A DNA stretch of 64,000 nucleotides from Marinomonas sp. CT5 (GCF_018336975.1 NZ_CP025572.1:2462332-2526331); one strand, 5' to 3'. Shown: positions 30,328 to 39,617, numbered from the stretch's first letter. The notes: generated by a model not told the origin, from the letters alone. Numbers and translations are program-made.

Positions 30328-31557
30328 CTAATTTGCACTTTTTGCCAAGTTGCATTCAACACAGGCAACTTGGCCATTCTCAACTGTTGTTTTGCCCCCG
30401 TTGCTCCAAGCCACTTTGTGATCAGTGTGCCAATAATCCCAAGTACATTTGACACCATCGCATTTAATTTTGACTTGGCAAACTCCACCATCTCGACGGA
30501 AAATTGCCATTCTCTGTTCATGTGAAAATATTCTTTGTGGGTCAAGCGGAATAAGATCTGGAATTTCTTTGAGCACTCTCGTAAGTAAAGTCCTGTGCCT
30601 ATACTCAACAGAATCTTGGCTGTCGGTAGTTCTACTCATCTTATCTTGATACGTTACCATTTCCGGATCGCGCTCGTCTGATGGCCTTTGCTCATCAGCT
30701 TTTCTCCATGTCTCAAAGTCAATGAACCATCGCCCCAATTCCGTGATGCGATTTTTAATATCAAAATTCTCTTTGAGGTAGGAAAATAAGATAAACAGAG
30801 ATAATGATGTAAGTTTAGTTAACTCGGGGGTCTTTTCCGGAAAAGCCTCCAAAAGTAAATCCAACATTTTGATTATTTTCTTTGCTTCTTTGCTTTCCGA
30901 ATCAAAATTTTCATTTCTTTCATACATTTTGACAATGTCAGCACTTTTGACACCACAAGGCTCTCCCTCTAATGCCGTCCTAATCATTTGAGATGCAATT
31001 AAATCGTACGCAAATCGATGATTCTTAAAACCGCAATTATCAAAAAAATCATGCTGTGCAACGATGCGCACAAAATCTTTCATATTGCCGCGCATCGCAT
31101 TACGTTTTTCAGCAGCATTTAACGTTGTTCCATTCTGAAGCCGTAAAAACATCTCCTCAACTTCTTCTTCTGAGGCATTCCTCAATATCACAACTGTTAG
31201 CTCATATGCCTCAAACAAATCTTTTACATCTTCATCGAGCGTACTAAATCTCATTCCTGCAATTGCTTGCCCGTCGATATCATCTGCATCTTTTGAAAGT
31301 GGGAATTCATCATTATAAAATCCGTATATTGCGGTTAATCGTTGCTGGCCATCCACGGCTTCTTCTTCATATGCATCATCACTTATCTCACGCAGATATA
31401 TCTTTGGTACGTCTAAATCTCGAAGAATTGAGTCAATAAGAAGTTGTTTTTGTGGCTTACTCCATACAGCCCCACGTTGATACGTCGGCTGAAGATTTAT
31501 CTTTCTCATGCGACGACAAAAACTACGTACAGTCCTCTGTTCAGTTCCTCTTTTCAT
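30328..31557 (-). CDS. DUF262 and HNH endonuclease domain protein
   Basis: A 409-residue protein with two parts. Residues 1-230 are a DUF262 domain: QRG (27-29) and the DGQQR motif (69-73), the ParB/Srx-like nucleotide-handling core known from GmrS and related proteins. Residues about 355-409 form an HNH nuclease: Cys360, Cys366, Cys371, His377-x-Asp379-His380, GG at 387-388, Asn394, then CxxCN (Cys399, Cys402, Asn403) and Lys406. The architecture matches stand-alone DUF262-HNH proteins related to the modification-dependent GmrSD nuclease, a known anti-phage family. The DUF1524 partner of classic GmrD is absent; the HNH here may replace it. No neighbouring methyltransferase was found. Function as a defence nuclease is inferred. 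Confidence 0.85.
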   Translation of the reverse strand: MKRGTEQRTVRSFCRRMRKINLQPTYQRGAVWSKPQKQLLIDSILRDLDVPKIYLREISDDAYEEEAVDGQQRLTAIYGFYNDEFPLSKDADDIDGQAIAGMRFSTLDEDVKDLFEAYELTVVILRNASEEEVEEMFLRLQNGTTLNAAEKRNAMRGNMKDFVRIVAQHDFFDNCGFKNHRFAYDLIASQMIRTALEGEPCGVKSADIVKMYERNENFDSESKEAKKIIKMLDLLLEAFPEKTPELTKLTSLSLFILFSYLKENFDIKNRITELGRWFIDFETWRKADEQRPSDERDPEMVTYQDKMSRTTDSQDSVEYRHRTLLTRVLKEIPDLIPLDPQRIFSHEQRMAIFRRDGGVCQVKIKCDGVKCTWDYWHTDHKVAWSNGGKTTVENGQVACVECNLAKSAN

Positions 31558-32045
31558 AAATTATTCCTAGGCTGTAGTACTTATAATTAAGAGTTATACA
31601 GCAGCGTAGCTGCGGATATAACCCGCTGTGAACGGTTGCGTTGTCTATATAGGGGATTGGCTTTTTATGGTAGGACTTCCCTGTTATATAACTCGCTAAA
31701 TACCAAAATCTGTTTGGACGATACATCTTCAGATGGTCTTTGATCGCCGCTATGTTGATTCTTTATTTGCTCTTTTGTAGCGCGATTTACCCAGCGAGGC
31801 AAGCGATTCCCTCAGTCCCTATGATCGGATCTTTTTTATACTCTAAAATCTCAAGTTGAAATACTTGGTGGTCACTTCGATACTCATTTCAATATCGGCC
31901 TAAAGGCGCAACTTACAAAAATCTCTATAAACAGGACTCCCGCCTGTCAATCACCTTGGTTTGGGGTTGCGTTGACGCGTTGAACTTGCGAAACAGACGC
32001 AAGTAAAGCAAAGGCTACACGGTGTAAATCAGCTTAAATAGATTG
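31558..32045. other. gene-free stretch with a short palindromic element
   Basis: I see no credible gene. It holds a 104-base element with imperfect terminal inverted repeats (31591-31694), a CTTGCG/CGCAAG hairpin (31985-32003), an ACAGG/CCTGT hairpin (31931-31947) and two copies of GGTTGCGTTG (31634-31643 and 31965-31974). A 61-codon open frame across the palindromes is considered spurious. Confidence 0.6.
31591..31694. repeat. 104-base element bounded by 14-base inverted repeats
   Basis: The ends GAGTTATACAGCAG and CTGTTATATAACTC are reverse complements at 12 of 14 positions. Inside are two more TATAAC/GTTATA boxes and a CAGC/GCTG hairpin. It sits 34 bases upstream of the DUF262-HNH start. 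No target-site duplication is visible. It recalls small non-autonomous elements or folded recombination sites but fits neither definition cleanly. Confidence 0.55.
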
Positions 32046-32480
32046 CTATAAGCATAGTTTATGCATGTGCACGAACTGTTTGTCTTGTCCTGTCACCTCG
32101 AAGCCCAGCCTTTTGTATAGTTGCCCTACTCGATTTCCTTGTAGATAACAAAGCTGAATTGGTAACGATTGTTGAGCGGCAATTTCAATGACTCGTTTCA
32201 AGACATGGCTACCAATACCTTTACCTTGGTACTGTGGTAACAAAAAAAAACGACCAAAGTACAGGTGGTCAGCATGAAGCTGTACTAAATAACTGCCGAC
32301 TGCAATTCCATCGACTTCTATTATGGTTGGTTTTTCCTCGTTCCATTCAGTGCGATGAATGTCTCTTTGAACATTCTCATCCCATCCAAAGATAGCTTTG
32401 ATTGGTTCGAATTCTGCTGATTTCTTAAGCCCAAATAGGAACTCATAGTCACTATTTTCAGCTTTGCGTGTTTCGTACAC
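32046..32480 (-). CDS. GNAT family N-acetyltransferase
   Basis: A 144-residue acetyltransferase fold. The acetyl-CoA loop QYQGKGIGS lies near residues 84-92 (numbered from the chosen start), preceded by the beta-4 strand YFGRFFLLP and followed by the helix VLKRVIEIA; a C-terminal NRVGQLYKRLGFEVTG is typical. Substrate unknown. The frame has no ATG near its start: candidates are TTG 32531, GTG 32486 and GTG 32480. I take 32480, because the product then opens VYETRKAENSDYEFLF like many family members and TAAGG lies upstream; other choices add up to 17 residues. Confidence 0.78.
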   Translation of the reverse strand: MYETRKAENSDYEFLFGLKKSAEFEPIKAIFGWDENVQRDIHRTEWNEEKPTIIEVDGIAVGSYLVQLHADHLYFGRFFLLPQYQGKGIGSHVLKRVIEIAAQQSLPIQLCYLQGNRVGQLYKRLGFEVTGQDKQFVHMHKLCL

Positions 32481-32575
32481 TGCCACCTTATATAAACCTC
32501 TTGCTGTAAACACTAGATTAGATTCAAACAAAAGTGCTGAGTGTTACGAATCTGCTTGAGTTGATTATGATATTT

Positions 32576-33346
32576 CTAGTCTTTGCACCACACACTACGC
32601 ATTCCAATACGACTAAAGCCGACTGATTTACAATTTTTGCTACTCGTACTTTTTGGCATTACATCGGTCAAAACCACTTTGGCACCCAAAGAGAAGGCCT
32701 CTTCGATTCTTGCTCTCAGTAAGGCCGTTTGACATCCCTTCGAGCGATAAGATTCTTGTGTATACGCATTAGCTAATATTGCGTATTCATTCTCAATAAA
32801 ACTCGTTGCCCAAGCACATGGCTCACCATTTATTTTTACAACATAACAGCGAAAAGTATCAGTACAATATAACGAACGCTTCTTTTTCCAAATTTCCTCG
32901 GAACACTCTAAACCTGAGGTTTTGAGTAAAGTTAAAAATGTATCGACATTATCATGTGACCATCGCTCAACTGTTAATTGGCCTGTTTGCTCCGCACATG
33001 CTACGTAGTTTGCTTCCCTTAGTTCAAGAAACTCGTGTTCATAAGTAGACACAAACTCGTGATTTGATAACCATGTTTTCAGCTCATTGGTTATCGCCTG
33101 TAGATCAATAGAAATCTCTGGTGAAAAACCATGCTTATATAATGTCAGGTGGCTTTCTAAGTTTTCTGCACTACAAACACCATAGATAACTATCTGATTG
33201 TCGTACTTACGTGTTCTGTCCACAAAAACCGAACACCCTTCAGCTTCAACCGTAAAAAGCTCACTTTTTAAACCTGTTGAAAGCGTTCGCTCATTATTAA
33301 ATTGAAAATAAGAGTTATATACGTCTTTGACTTTTTTATCTTGCAT
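32576..33346 (-). CDS. GNAT-like acetyltransferase, two-part protein
   Basis: A 256-residue protein whose C-terminal part (residues about 125-256) is a GNAT domain: CAWATSFIENEYAILANAYT forms strand beta-4 and YRSKGCQTALLRARIEEA the acetyl-CoA loop and helix; SKNCKSVGFSRIGM closes it. The N-terminal part (1-120) has similar secondary structure and may be a degenerate second GNAT copy. Substrate unknown. ATG at 33346. It lies 95 bases upstream of the preceding GNAT on the same strand; the pair may be co-transcribed but are not close paralogues. Confidence 0.75.
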   Translation of the reverse strand: MQDKKVKDVYNSYFQFNNERTLSTGLKSELFTVEAEGCSVFVDRTRKYDNQIVIYGVCSAENLESHLTLYKHGFSPEISIDLQAITNELKTWLSNHEFVSTYEHEFLELREANYVACAEQTGQLTVERWSHDNVDTFLTLLKTSGLECSEEIWKKKRSLYCTDTFRCYVVKINGEPCAWATSFIENEYAILANAYTQESYRSKGCQTALLRARIEEAFSLGAKVVLTDVMPKSTSSKNCKSVGFSRIGMRSVWCKD

Positions 33347-33426
33347 CGGTCCCTCGATATTGAATGAAATATACGACTCATATTTACGGATGGCTTAAGG
33401 CGCAGCGTAAAAGCAGTCTCTCCCCC

Positions 33427-34917
33427 TTAAAAAGGGGAAGACTCTTTGGCCTTTGGAACGGATTCCAATAGCGCCACAAGTAGTCGCCAAAAATCCCCAA
33501 CAGAGTCGATTTCCATGCGTTCGGTTGGCGAATGGGCCCCGCGGATATTCGGTCCAAAGGAGACCATTTCCATACCTGGGTATTTCGCGCCAATGATGCC
33601 GCACTCTAGCCCCGCATGAATTACTTTCACATTTGCTTCGTGGCCCATGACCTCAGTGTGAACTGTTAAGAAGTGCTTGAGCAAGCCCGCATTTGGGTCT
33701 GGACGCCAGCCTGGGTAGCCATTTTCTAATTTCACTTCAGCGTGGATTAAAGAAAACGCCGATTTGGCGACATAAGCTAAATGCTCAACAGCGGAATCCA
33801 CAAGAGAGCGCACCAACAAACAGGCATCGAAGGCTTTCTTGCCATCGTCTGTGTTGCGCAAGTTGATCACTCCGAAGTTACAAGAGGTTTCTGTCACACC
33901 TTCCAAATCGGCACTCATACGATGAACGCCGTGAGGCGCACAGAACATGGCGTTTAATAACGCATCTTTGTCTTTGGCCTCTAGCTCAGAATCCAGTTCA
34001 GCCGCTTCTAGCGCTACCACTAAATTCGGTTCCGTGGTGTTGAATTCCGCTTTAGTTGCTTTTTCAAACTCTTCAACAAAGGAAAATAGCTTAGTTTGAT
34101 CTATATCTTGAATATTAATAGTTGCTATCGCTTCGCGAGAAATCGCATTGCGAAGGGTGCCGCCGGTAAAGGAACTTAAGCCAAAATCACAACGCTCGTT
34201 CAGCAAATTTAACAAACGTACAATTAATACGTTCGCATTGGCACGGCCTTTATGAATATCTAAACCAGAGTGCCCGCCACGTAAGCCTGACACGGTAATT
34301 TTGAAAGCTTTCTTATCGCTGCTAGCCGACACCATGGGATAGTGTTTTGCCACATTGATGTCCATACCACCAGCACAGCCAATGTAAACATCACCACGAT
34401 CTTCCGAATCTAAGTTTAGTAAGATTTTACCCTTTAAAATACCTTCTTCGAGCTGTAAGGCACCTCGTAAACTGGTTTCTTCTTCGATGGTAAACAAGGC
34501 TTCAATTGGACCATGCGCTAATTCCGTCGATTCCAACACCGCCATAGCCGCGGCGACACCAATGCCATTATCAGCACCCAGCGTGGTCCCCGTTGCATGA
34601 ACCCAGCCATCAATGATTTGCGTCACAATGGGATCTTTCGTGAAGTCGTGATCAATGTCCGCGTTCTTTTGCGCGACCATATCCAAGTGCCCCTGCAAAA
34701 CTACCGTTTCTCTGTCTTCCATGCCTTTGCTAGCGGCTTTGCGTATTAACAGGTTGCCGACGGGATCCACATAGGTCTCATGACCTAAATCAGTCGCCCA
34801 TTGAATTAGCTGCTCTCTTAAGGCTGCTTCATGAAAAGATGGTCTTGGGGTATTACATAGGGTTTGGAAATGACGCCAAATGGCAGCAGGTTGTAACGTC
34901 GTTAATACTTCGTTCAT
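33427..34917 (-). CDS. pepD: aminoacyl-histidine dipeptidase (peptidase D, M20)
   Basis: A 496-residue cytosolic zinc dipeptidase that cleaves Xaa-His and other dipeptides. M20 landmarks are the metal-binding LQGHLDMVAQKN (residues about 76-87), the catalytic Glu region LFTIEEETSLRGA and LDSEDRGDVYIGCAGG; the dimerisation domain follows, and GLECGIIGAKYPGMEMVSFGPN near the end carries the last metal ligand. The start 34917 matches the E. coli length of 485; an in-frame ATG at 34989 lacks a ribosome site. Distal to it on the same strand is gor. Confidence 0.94.
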   Translation of the reverse strand: MNEVLTTLQPAAIWRHFQTLCNTPRPSFHEAALREQLIQWATDLGHETYVDPVGNLLIRKAASKGMEDRETVVLQGHLDMVAQKNADIDHDFTKDPIVTQIIDGWVHATGTTLGADNGIGVAAAMAVLESTELAHGPIEALFTIEEETSLRGALQLEEGILKGKILLNLDSEDRGDVYIGCAGGMDINVAKHYPMVSASSDKKAFKITVSGLRGGHSGLDIHKGRANANVLIVRLLNLLNERCDFGLSSFTGGTLRNAISREAIATINIQDIDQTKLFSFVEEFEKATKAEFNTTEPNLVVALEAAELDSELEAKDKDALLNAMFCAPHGVHRMSADLEGVTETSCNFGVINLRNTDDGKKAFDACLLVRSLVDSAVEHLAYVAKSAFSLIHAEVKLENGYPGWRPDPNAGLLKHFLTVHTEVMGHEANVKVIHAGLECGIIGAKYPGMEMVSFGPNIRGAHSPTERMEIDSVGDFWRLLVALLESVPKAKESSPF

Positions 34918-35056
34918 CTTGGTCTCTTGTCTTTTGAAATTCATGTTGCGAGTGCTAGCAACACTAAAGAAGACCATCAAGTGTGGCAATCGAAATTAAG
35001 ACTACACCGATAGAGAAAACGTATGCGAAAGGAATCACTGAACGAGTGCCCCACAT

Positions 35057-35096
35057 AAAAAAGGCGCTCCGATAAATGCTATCAAAGCGCCCTTCC
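35057..35096 (-). terminator. intrinsic terminator after gor
   Basis: GGCGCT/AGCGCC arms with an inner GATA/TATC pair (35063-35091) are followed on the minus strand by TTTTTT. It lies 22 bases past the gor stop. Confidence 0.8.
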
Positions 35097-35112
35097 AAAC
35101 TCCTATTCGGGA

Positions 35113-36486
35113 TTATTTTTTCTTAAGCGATACCTCAGAGAAGGTAACAAACTCTTCTGCACTGGTTGGATGAACACCTACCGTTTCGTCAAAGTCAGCC
35201 TTTGTAGCGCCGGCCTTTATGGCAATACCTAGACCCTGAATGATTTCACCAGAGTAATCCCCCACCATGTGGGCACCAATGACTTTGTCGTCGGCATTGT
35301 TGACCAATAGCTTCATCAAAGAGCGCGATGTACCCCCGCTTAGTGTGTGTTTCATCGGACGGAAATCGGTTTGATACACACGGAAATCTAGACCACGCTT
35401 TTCGGCTTCTTGCTCAGTCAAGCCAACAGTACCAATTGCCGGTTGGCTAAAGACGGCGGTTGGAATATTGTCGTAATCAAAGTCCACTTCTTTGCCATCA
35501 AACCAATAAGCGATAAGCGCCATGGCTTCTTTAATCGCCACTGGTGTTAACTGAATATTATCGGTCACATCACCAAGTGCAAAAACGCTTTTTGCTGAAG
35601 TGGTAAAGTTTTTATCTATGATCACAGCCCCATTCTTGCCCGTTTTAATACCGGCTTTATCAAGATGTAAGGAGTCCACATTGGGCACACGACCTGTTGC
35701 ATAGAGAATTAGACCAAACTCTTCTGAATGACCATCTTTGAAATAAACGGTTCGAGTGCCATCTGGGTTGGTTGAATCTGCAAGCTCAATGCGATCGACG
35801 TCTGTATTCAATCGCACATCGATACCTGACTTTTTATATTCTTCGCTAGCGAAATCACGGACATCTTGGTCGAAGCCACGTAGCAGTTGATCTCCACGAT
35901 AAGCAAGGCTGGTTTCCACACCCAAGCCATTTAGAATGCCAGCAAACTCAACGGCAATGTAACCACCACCTACCACAAGGGCTTTTTTAGGCAATTCTTC
36001 TAGGAAGAACATTTCATTGGAGCTAACGACCAAATCGCTGCCTTGAAATTCCGGAATAAAAGGTTTGGCACCAACGGCGATCAAGATACGTTCTGCTGTG
36101 TAGGTTTTTCCATCCACCATGACGGTATGCTCATCAACAAAGCTCGCATACCCTGTAATTAGCTCAACACCGGCATTACCAAGCAAATTGCCATAGATAC
36201 CATTTAAGCGCTGAATCTCTTTAGTTTTGTTATCACGCAGAACAGACCAGTTGAATTCAGCACCTTGATGAGACCAACCAAAACCGGCCGCTTCATCAAA
36301 GCCATGACCAAACTCAGACCCATATACAAAGAGTTTTTTAGGCACACAACCAATATTTACACAAGTGCCACCCAATGCACTGCCTTCTGCTACGGCGACT
36401 TTATACCCTTTAGAGGCCGCAACACGACTAGCGCGCACACCACCTGAACCGGCACCAATAACAAATAAGTCGTACTGATAAGACAT
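35113..36486 (-). CDS. gor: glutathione-disulfide reductase
   Basis: A 457-residue FAD enzyme that keeps glutathione reduced with NADPH. The N-terminal dinucleotide fold GAGSGGVRASRVAA is at residues about 12-25; the redox disulfide segment GGTCVNIGCVPKKL is at 39-52; a second fold GGGYIAVEFAG (about 172-182) binds NADPH; the C-terminal VGVHPTSAEEFV carries the catalytic His. It is transcribed left with its own terminator; pepD is downstream after the terminator. Confidence 0.96.
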   Translation of the reverse strand: MSYQYDLFVIGAGSGGVRASRVAASKGYKVAVAEGSALGGTCVNIGCVPKKLFVYGSEFGHGFDEAAGFGWSHQGAEFNWSVLRDNKTKEIQRLNGIYGNLLGNAGVELITGYASFVDEHTVMVDGKTYTAERILIAVGAKPFIPEFQGSDLVVSSNEMFFLEELPKKALVVGGGYIAVEFAGILNGLGVETSLAYRGDQLLRGFDQDVRDFASEEYKKSGIDVRLNTDVDRIELADSTNPDGTRTVYFKDGHSEEFGLILYATGRVPNVDSLHLDKAGIKTGKNGAVIIDKNFTTSAKSVFALGDVTDNIQLTPVAIKEAMALIAYWFDGKEVDFDYDNIPTAVFSQPAIGTVGLTEQEAEKRGLDFRVYQTDFRPMKHTLSGGTSRSLMKLLVNNADDKVIGAHMVGDYSGEIIQGLGIAIKAGATKADFDETVGVHPTSAEEFVTFSEVSLKKK

Positions 36487-36578
36487 TCTGAGTCTCCAAA
36501 GCTATTTAAGATATGATTTGCGCACAGTTTATCAGCCTGATGCTCTCATAAGAAGGCCAAGCAAATAACAAAGATTCG

Positions 36579-37202
36579 TTACTTTGTTAGCTCTTGTGTC
36601 GATGACCAACGAAAGCTGGGCCAATAATAACTGAATGCGATTAATAATAATGTCAGCGGCCATGCGTCCAAAAATACCGCTGTATCCACATAAGAAGGCA
36701 TATCTTGTGACAACAAAACGACCACTATGCCTTTTAGGCCATAGACAATAATCCAAACCAGAGAAACTTCTTGCCAAACTCGGCTGTATTTTTCAGTGCC
36801 ATAAAAAGGTGATTGCTTAAGAGAGGGAAGCGCATTTTCAGCCTGGGTGCGGACGACAGGTCGGCCTATCAGTGAATAAAAACAAAAAACGAGAATAACG
36901 GTTATGGACCCTCCAACCGACAAAAACACGCTTTCTTGTTTAATTCCAAAAAAAGTATAGCCATTTAGATAAAGAAAATGCGCACTTCCAGAAATTAGGA
37001 TCAAGGCAATAATGGACAGCGATCTAGATTGCTTAGAAAATATCTCTAAAAGACCAGAGTAGAAAGCCGTCACTAATAACGCAGATCCAGCACCAAAATA
37101 CCAAAACGTAATATTATAAAGCACAACAGGCACAATAATTGTCAACCTAGCTTCTGGTGACAGGAAGTAACTCATTACTCCGATGTTCTTATTATCCGCC
37201 AT
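36579..37202 (-). CDS. integral membrane protein, VC0807-like family (uncertain)
   Basis: A 207-residue protein with six or so hydrophobic segments, the pattern of the VC0807/intracellular-septation-like membrane family, whose function is unknown. The start at 37202 has AAGGAC 7 bases upstream; a longer frame to 37268 adds a hydrophobic leader with no ribosome site. It lies 92 bases upstream of gor on the same strand. I can only assign it to the membrane. Confidence 0.6.
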   Translation of the reverse strand: MADNKNIGVMSYFLSPEARLTIIVPVVLYNITFWYFGAGSALLVTAFYSGLLEIFSKQSRSLSIIALILISGSAHFLYLNGYTFFGIKQESVFLSVGGSITVILVFCFYSLIGRPVVRTQAENALPSLKQSPFYGTEKYSRVWQEVSLVWIIVYGLKGIVVVLLSQDMPSYVDTAVFLDAWPLTLLLIAFSYYWPSFRWSSTQELTK

Positions 37203-37605
37203 AACAAAGTCCTTTTCAGAAGAATAAAGTAATAAAAATAGATAAGTTTGTGGGCCATACAATACCATCGTTCATCGACTTAACTAACTTTAATAAAAGA
37301 GGAATAGCGATGACTATTGGTATCATTTTCTCTTAATTAGCCATCATGGCGTTCTAGTTTTTACGTAAAGAAAACGACAATACATTAATGATCGCCTTGA
37401 TTGATTGCACTTCTCCTTTACTTTTTTATTGATGGCTATAAGCACCCAACTACAAAGAGGTTAAATATTACGAGGTTATTGCTTTGCACAAGTCCTACCT
37501 GCTTGATTGCCACAGATCACAATCGACCACAACGAATGCGCAAACCCCTTTATGCAGACAACGCAACTGGGTATCATTAAGAAAATTTTCTATGGAATCA
37601 TTTAA
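37203..37605. other. intergenic stretch between divergent membrane protein and xthA
   Basis: No gene or strong hairpin is visible. The only reading frame with a good ribosome site is an eight-codon frame at 37310-37336 (AGAGGAATAGCG before ATG). Confidence 0.6.
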
Positions 37606-38418
37606 ATGAAATTTGTCTCTTTTAATATCAATGGTTTGCGTGCTCGACCACATCAAATAGAAGCATTGGTTGAAAAACACGCACCGGATGTCATTGGCCT
37701 ACAAGAAATCAAGGTTCATGACGATGCTTTCCCTCATGAGATCCCAGAATCTGTGGGCTATCATGCCTATTATTATGGACAAAAATCTCATTACGGCGTG
37801 GCTATTTTTAGCAAGCAAGAAGCCACTAGTGTTGAGTACGGATTTCCCGGCGATGAGGAAGACGCTCAACGCCGTATGATCATTGCCACATTTGATACGC
37901 CAAAGGGCCCAGTAAAAGTCTTAAATGGCTATTTTCCTCAAGGGGAAAATCGCGATCACGAAACCAAGTTTCCTGCAAAACGTAAGTTTTATGCCGATCT
38001 AATGGAGTACCTTGCGGCGCATTCACCTGATGAAAAAATCATTGTTATGGGTGATATTAATATTTCCCCAACAGACTTAGACATTGGTATTGGTGAGCCA
38101 AATGCCAAACGTTGGTTAAAAACAGGCAAATGCAGCTTTCTACCAGAAGAAAGAGAATGGTTCACAACGCTAGCAAACTGGGGATTAACCGATACTTATC
38201 GCCACCTAAACCCGACAACAAATGATCGTTTTAGCTGGTTTGATTATCGCTCCAAAGGCTTTGATGATACCCCTAAGCGCGGCTTAAGAATTGATGTAAT
38301 CATGTCATCAAATGGTTTAACGCCCTACTTAGAAGATTCCGATGTAGACTATGATTTGCGTGCTCTAGAGAAACCTTCCGACCACGCCCCGATTTGGTCA
38401 AGCTTCAAATTAGATTAA
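37606..38418 (+). CDS. xthA: exodeoxyribonuclease III (AP endonuclease)
   Basis: A 270-residue metal-dependent nuclease that cuts at abasic sites and removes 3' blocking groups in base-excision repair. Family motifs are FNINGLRAR (residues 5-13, Asn7), LQEIKV (Glu34), [21 protein letters not shown] (Asp/Asn pair) and the C-terminal SDHAPIW (Asp-His). It is close in length to E. coli XthA (268). A long inverted repeat follows its stop. Confidence 0.95.
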   Translation: MKFVSFNINGLRARPHQIEALVEKHAPDVIGLQEIKVHDDAFPHEIPESVGYHAYYYGQKSHYGVAIFSKQEATSVEYGFPGDEEDAQRRMIIATFDTPKGPVKVLNGYFPQGENRDHETKFPAKRKFYADLMEYLAAHSPDEKIIVMGDINISPTDLDIGIGEPNAKRWLKTGKCSFLPEEREWFTTLANWGLTDTYRHLNPTTNDRFSWFDYRSKGFDDTPKRGLRIDVIMSSNGLTPYLEDSDVDYDLRALEKPSDHAPIWSSFKLD

Positions 38419-38424
38419 TAAAAA

Positions 38425-38483
38425 TGAGCAAGGCGGCCATTGTTCAAAGAACATACAAAACTCTATACTGGCCGCATTGCTCA
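38425..38483. repeat. 15-base inverted repeat between xthA and the ArsR-type gene
   Basis: TGAGCAAGGCGGCCA (38425-38439) and TGGCCGCATTGCTCA (38469-38483) are reverse complements at 14 of 15 positions around a 29-base loop that itself contains GTTC/GAAC. No T run follows, so it is not an obvious terminator. Confidence 0.75.
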
Positions 38484-38597
38484 CATAAACAGAACCTAAA
38501 CAGCTTTACTACCACTTTTATCCACAGACATTGTGGATGCTTTTACCCGCTACATTACTAAGCGCGTAAATAGCGCTATTTAGAATGAGAAAACATT

Positions 38598-38912
38598 ATG
38601 ACTAACCCTGCTATCACGATGGAAGATATGCTTAGGCAATCCTCTCAAGCCGCTGTATTTTTGAAAGCACTTAGTAACGAAAATCGCCTAATGATTTTAT
38701 GTCATTTGTTAGATCAAGAGCTCTCTGTAAGCGCCTTGAATGACAAACTTCCATTAAGTCAGTCAGCTTTATCACAACATTTAGCCGTCTTAAGAAAGGA
38801 TGGACTTGTTAGTACTCGACGAGAATCACAAACGATTTTCTACAGTCTCGGGGACAACCGAGTAAAAGAGCTAATTAAAACGCTTCACAGTTTGTTTTGC
38901 CCAACACTTTAA
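38598..38912 (+). CDS. ArsR/SmtB family transcriptional regulator
   Basis: A 104-residue winged-helix regulator. The sequence LKALSNENRLMILCHLL (residues about 21-37) opens the DNA-binding part and PLSQSALSQHLAVLRKDGLV (about 56-75) is the recognition helix and wing start, all typical of the family. No Cys-x-Cys or other clear metal-binding pair is present, which argues for a BigR/NolR-like sensor rather than a metal sensor. The single-copy gene stands alone, with no obvious operon partner; the next gene converges. Confidence 0.85.
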   Translation: MTNPAITMEDMLRQSSQAAVFLKALSNENRLMILCHLLDQELSVSALNDKLPLSQSALSQHLAVLRKDGLVSTRRESQTIFYSLGDNRVKELIKTLHSLFCPTL

Positions 38913-38924
38913 ACAAATATTGAT

Positions 38925-39617
38925 TCATGAATAAAAACTTTTAATTAAATCAGCCACCAAAACAGGCTGCTCTAAAGTCAGCATATGACCGGATTGATTA
39001 AGGGTGTGAAGTGTACACAGTTTGGATGACCTAATTTTTTCTAGCACATCAGCTGAAAGTAATGAATCTTCATTACCCACCACAAAGCTCAACGGAAAAT
39101 CACCTTCTAACAGCTCAGGTAACAATTCAGGTCGATCCAAACTGCTTTTCAACTGCTGAATAAATACACGCTCTCCCAAAGTAGCATCCATTGCTTGAAT
39201 AATTTCTATTAACTCACTGTTCTCGCTATTTTTCTCACTTAACATGGCCATCGCTTTTTTCTTTGGGATACCTTTATAGCCTTGTTTAGCAACCCAGTTT
39301 AAAGCAATTTCACGCTGTCTTCGCTCTGTTTCCAATAAACCACTGCCCGTATTCGACAAGACCATTAATCGTTTCACTCTTTGCGGATATTTAATAGCAA
39401 ACGCACAAGCCAAATAACCCCCCATTGAGAAACCCAATAGATTTATTGGGTGCTTGGGTAAACTTTCGTACAAGGCCTCCACTATGACATCAATATTTTC
39501 TAGCATTGGAATCGGCACATGATTCAATAGTAATGATTGCCCCAACGCTTGTTGCGTACTTTGCCACAAACGTTGATCACACATAGTTCCAGGTAAACAA
39601 TAAATATCTTTAATCAA
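38925..39617 (-). CDS. alpha/beta hydrolase
   Basis: A 230-residue alpha/beta-hydrolase fold protein. The nucleophile elbow GFSMGG places Ser near residue 64; the acid is likely in VVGNEDSLL and the catalytic His in QSGHML near the end. Substrate unknown. The start is TTG at 39617 with GAGG upstream, and the product then opens IKDIYCLPGTMCDQRLW as homologous esterases do. The stop is only 12 bases from the ArsR-type gene it converges on. Confidence 0.83.
   Translation of the reverse strand: MIKDIYCLPGTMCDQRLWQSTQQALGQSLLLNHVPIPMLENIDVIVEALYESLPKHPINLLGFSMGGYLACAFAIKYPQRVKRLMVLSNTGSGLLETERRQREIALNWVAKQGYKGIPKKKAMAMLSEKNSENSELIEIIQAMDATLGERVFIQQLKSSLDRPELLPELLEGDFPLSFVVGNEDSLLSADVLEKIRSSKLCTLHTLNQSGHMLTLEQPVLVADLIKSFYS

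Noticed and set aside
31591..31694. Integron attC site
   Set aside because: GTTATA/TATAAC boxes are present, but they do not fit the GTTRRRY/RYYYAAC core or the R-L-L-R spacing, and no integrase or cassette array is visible.
31541..31726. A 61-codon minus-strand frame upstream of the DUF262-HNH gene
   Set aside because: It runs across palindromes, lacks a ribosome site and has no recognisable domain.
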